Below, in pieces: positions 24,110-25,720 of a DNA stretch of 25,720 nt. Made by a program: the position numbers and the translations under genes. The notes below the pieces were generated by a model. That model worked only from the letters and a program-made list of their open reading frames with translations. It searched no databases and was not told where the DNA came from. Every line of letters starts with the position of its first letter. Positions within the stretch are counted from its first letter, which is position 1. The stretch is from an uncultured Flavobacteriia bacterium (GTDB lineage Bacteria; Bacteroidota; Bacteroidia; Flavobacteriales_D; Crocinitomicaceae), in contig CAIYQV010000186.1 in the NCBI GenBank assembly GCA_903928365.1, positions 1-25,720 on the forward strand, given 5' to 3'.

Positions 24110-24436
24110 ATGAAAAAGTTATTGTTTACCCTTTCAACTGTTGTTTTAACTTTTGTTTTACTTTCCGTGAAAACAGTTAATAGTTCTAATCATTTAGATG
24201 ATTGCATATATCGCTATCCTAACGCAGCCAATGGTGTAATAAAAGATTTTAATGAGAAAACGGGATCTTATCACGTTTATGGTTTATGTCCACACTGTGG
24301 TTATAAGGAAAGTAGCACTGCTTACGGGGGACACTGCGGAAGGACCTCGGGATCTGATGATTTTTCCAAAAATTGCTTCAAGTGTAAGAAAAGTTATACA
24401 ATAGTGACATCCTGGGGAGACGCAAACTGCAACTAA
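24110..24436 (+). CDS. Small exported zinc-ribbon-like protein
   Basis: A 108-residue protein with a signal peptide (MKKLLFTLSTVVLTFVLLSV; cleavage near 25). The mature part carries CPHC (60-63) and CFKC (89-92), a CxxC...CxxC zinc-ribbon-like arrangement, plus isolated Cys32, Cys76 and Cys107. An exported zinc ribbon is unusual, because such pairs could form disulfides outside the cytoplasm. It is followed by a strong terminator and preceded by its own leader, so it is probably a single transcription unit. The gene is clearly more AT-rich than its flanks. Function unknown. Confidence 0.65.
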   Translation: MKKLLFTLSTVVLTFVLLSVKTVNSSNHLDDCIYRYPNAANGVIKDFNEKTGSYHVYGLCPHCGYKESSTAYGGHCGRTSGSDDFSKNCFKCKKSYTIVTSWGDANCN

Positions 24437-24472
24437 AAACAAAAAAACGAAAATCAGTCGGATGATCCTACC

Positions 24473-24499
24473 AAACCGCGTCTTCGATGCGGTTTTTTT
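24473..24499 (+). terminator. Rho-independent terminator
   Basis: Stem AAACCGC (24473-24479) pairs with GCGGTTT (24489-24495), extended by two further pairs closing on a CTTCG loop, and is followed by a seven-base T run (24493-24499). It lies 37 bases after the stop of the zinc-ribbon gene and should end that transcript. Confidence 0.88.
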
Positions 24500-24575
24500 A
24501 TTTTTTGCAAAGCGTGTTGTTATGTCGGAAAGATTGAGGCGTTAATCCCCCGTAAAACATTCAAAACAAACTCAC

Positions 24576-25720
24576 ATGTCTGCTCCTTCCAACCGAAGAA
24601 CCGCTCAAACAACAACGCTTTCCGTTATCGAAGCGATCTCTGTCATTTACAAAGAATCCAAGTCTTCCGGACTGAAGAAACCGCTGATGCGAACACTCAG
24701 CAAAGAGCTGAAGATCGTTGCGAAATACCTTCATTCCACCGAAGAAGAAGCCTTCATCTTTTCCAATATCGTCACCATGAATATGTTTGGGGAGCAAGTG
24801 GACATGATTGACATGTTCCGATTCTTCGATATTACCCCATTCGATCTGGTGCCCTATTTGCCGGCCTTGAACAAATTAGTTGAAAAGGGCACGATCAACA
24901 AACGCAGACAGCGCAGACGTTCAGACGATTCCATGCGAAAATATTACTATTCGGTACCGAGTCAGATCCTCGACAATCTGATGAATAACCAGCCATTTCC
25001 TGTGCGTGAACACGGTGTTATGTTAGATCAGATCGAAGCAATGGGTAAACTTTATGACTTGACCCATGAATGTGTACAGGAGTCCATCGATCCGGATGAA
25101 ATGCATTTAGAAATGGAGGAGCTCCTGAAGAAAAACACCCATTTTCCTCTGATTTCGTTTATCAGCAACCTGGAGATCACTGAAACGGACCGTGCAATCT
25201 TCGTCTATGTGCTATGGAAAAGCATGAACGGTTCGACACGTGTGGACCTCGATGATGTCATTAATTCCTTTTTCAAGATCCCTTCACATAAGATCAACTA
25301 CATGCAGGGCATTTACAATCAGGAGAATAAACTGATCAAACAAGACCTGCTTGAGTACAATCAAGGCCGCTTCTTCAATGACATTGAGTTCAACATCACC
25401 GATAAAACGCGGGATCTGCTGGAAACGACTGGAGTCAAGCTGATCAAACAAAAGAGCAAGAATGGCACGATCAAACCGGACACCATTACCTCCAAAGAGC
25501 TCTTTTACGAAAAAGACGAGCAAGAGCAGATTGGAAAGGTGCAACACATGATGGAAACGGAAATGTACCATGAACTAATGGGTCGATTGAAGGAAAAAGG
25601 CCTGCCTCAGAACCTCAACATTCTCCTTTTTGGTGCTCCCGGAACAGGAAAAACGGAAACCGTTCTGCAACTGGCAAAAGCCTCGGGTCGTGAGATCATG
25701 AAAGTGGATATCAGTCAGTC
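24576..25720 (+). CDS. Winged-helix AAA+ ATPase, truncated at window edge
   Basis: An open frame from ATG at 24576 to the window end (381 codons visible). The N-terminal part is helical with winged-helix-like segments, for example residues 80-130 with a basic KRRQRRRSDDSMRKYYYS stretch, and a further regulatory region to about 340. The AAA+ domain begins at about 345: ILLFGAPGTGKTE with Walker A GAPGTGKT at 353-360, then the strand EIMKVDIS. The rest (Walker B, sensors) lies beyond the window. This N-terminal HTH plus CDC48-like AAA layout is seen in uncharacterised Bacteroidota ATPases. It starts after the terminator of the previous gene and is probably independently transcribed. A link to the RT operon is not shown. 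Confidence 0.85.
   Translation, partial: MSAPSNRRTAQTTTLSVIEAISVIYKESKSSGLKKPLMRTLSKELKIVAKYLHSTEEEAFIFSNIVTMNMFGEQVDMIDMFRFFDITPFDLVPYLPALNKLVEKGTINKRRQRRRSDDSMRKYYYSVPSQILDNLMNNQPFPVREHGVMLDQIEAMGKLYDLTHECVQESIDPDEMHLEMEELLKKNTHFPLISFISNLEITETDRAIFVYVLWKSMNGSTRVDLDDVINSFFKIPSHKINYMQGIYNQENKLIKQDLLEYNQGRFFNDIEFNITDKTRDLLETTGVKLIKQKSKNGTIKPDTITSKELFYEKDEQEQIGKVQHMMETEMYHELMGRLKEKGLPQNLNILLFGAPGTGKTETVLQLAKASGREIMKVDISQ

Noticed and set aside
1..25720. tRNA, rRNA, CRISPR array or insertion sequence
   Set aside because: No cloverleaf, rRNA-like stretch, regularly spaced repeats or transposase reading frame was recognised.

Overview
The window looks like a chromosomal stretch of a Bacteroidota genome. 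The evidence is an outer-membrane lipoprotein of TPR, PD40, carboxypeptidase-regulatory and OmpA modules, several Lcl/DUF1566 C-type-lectin-fold proteins, a DUF5683-like protein, weak or absent Shine-Dalgarno sites, and an SSB-like DxLPF tail of the kind usual in that phylum. There are no rRNA or tRNA genes, no CRISPR array and no recognisable insertion sequence.

Left part (1-4214): a tandem CLec-fold protein (minus), a divergent PorE-like OmpA lipoprotein (936-2747, plus), and two envelope proteins (a CLec lipoprotein and a DUF5683-like membrane protein). The last two form the distal end of a long minus-strand gene run.

Middle (4227-12195): the main body of that run is a membrane-associated gene set of unknown function. 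It contains two transglutaminase-like cysteine-protease-fold proteins, a DUF4407-like four-TM protein with a second four-TM protein, and two paralogous single-TM proteins with Leu-rich TM segments, one of them ending in an OmpA-like domain. It also has a TM-anchored beta-rich protein and a small four-TM protein. Many components occur in pairs. Two ordinary housekeeping-type genes follow on the plus strand: an acyl-CoA thioesterase and a YqiA-like esterase.

Right part (13540-22678): the most remarkable locus is a tight five-gene minus-strand operon. In transcription order it encodes an HExxH metallopeptidase-like protein with a DUF1232-like tail, a 1435-residue protein starting with a retron-type reverse transcriptase fused to a CLec (Lcl) domain and leucine-rich repeats, a separate LRR protein, a MoxR-family AAA+ ATPase, and a putative metallopeptidase-VWA protein. 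Both the RT protein and the VWA protein end in an SSB-like acidic tail (SDDLPF and EDELPF). I read this as a candidate MoxR-VWA conflict or defence system that uses a retron-like RT. No classical msr-msd is evident next to the RT, but a hairpin-rich intergenic stretch lies at the 3' end of the operon (13321-13539).

Divergent from this operon (22783 onward, plus) are an unknown soluble protein and an ECF-type sigma factor, then a small exported zinc-ribbon-like protein with a clear terminator. The window ends inside a winged-helix/AAA+ ATPase gene that is cut by its edge just after the Walker A motif.
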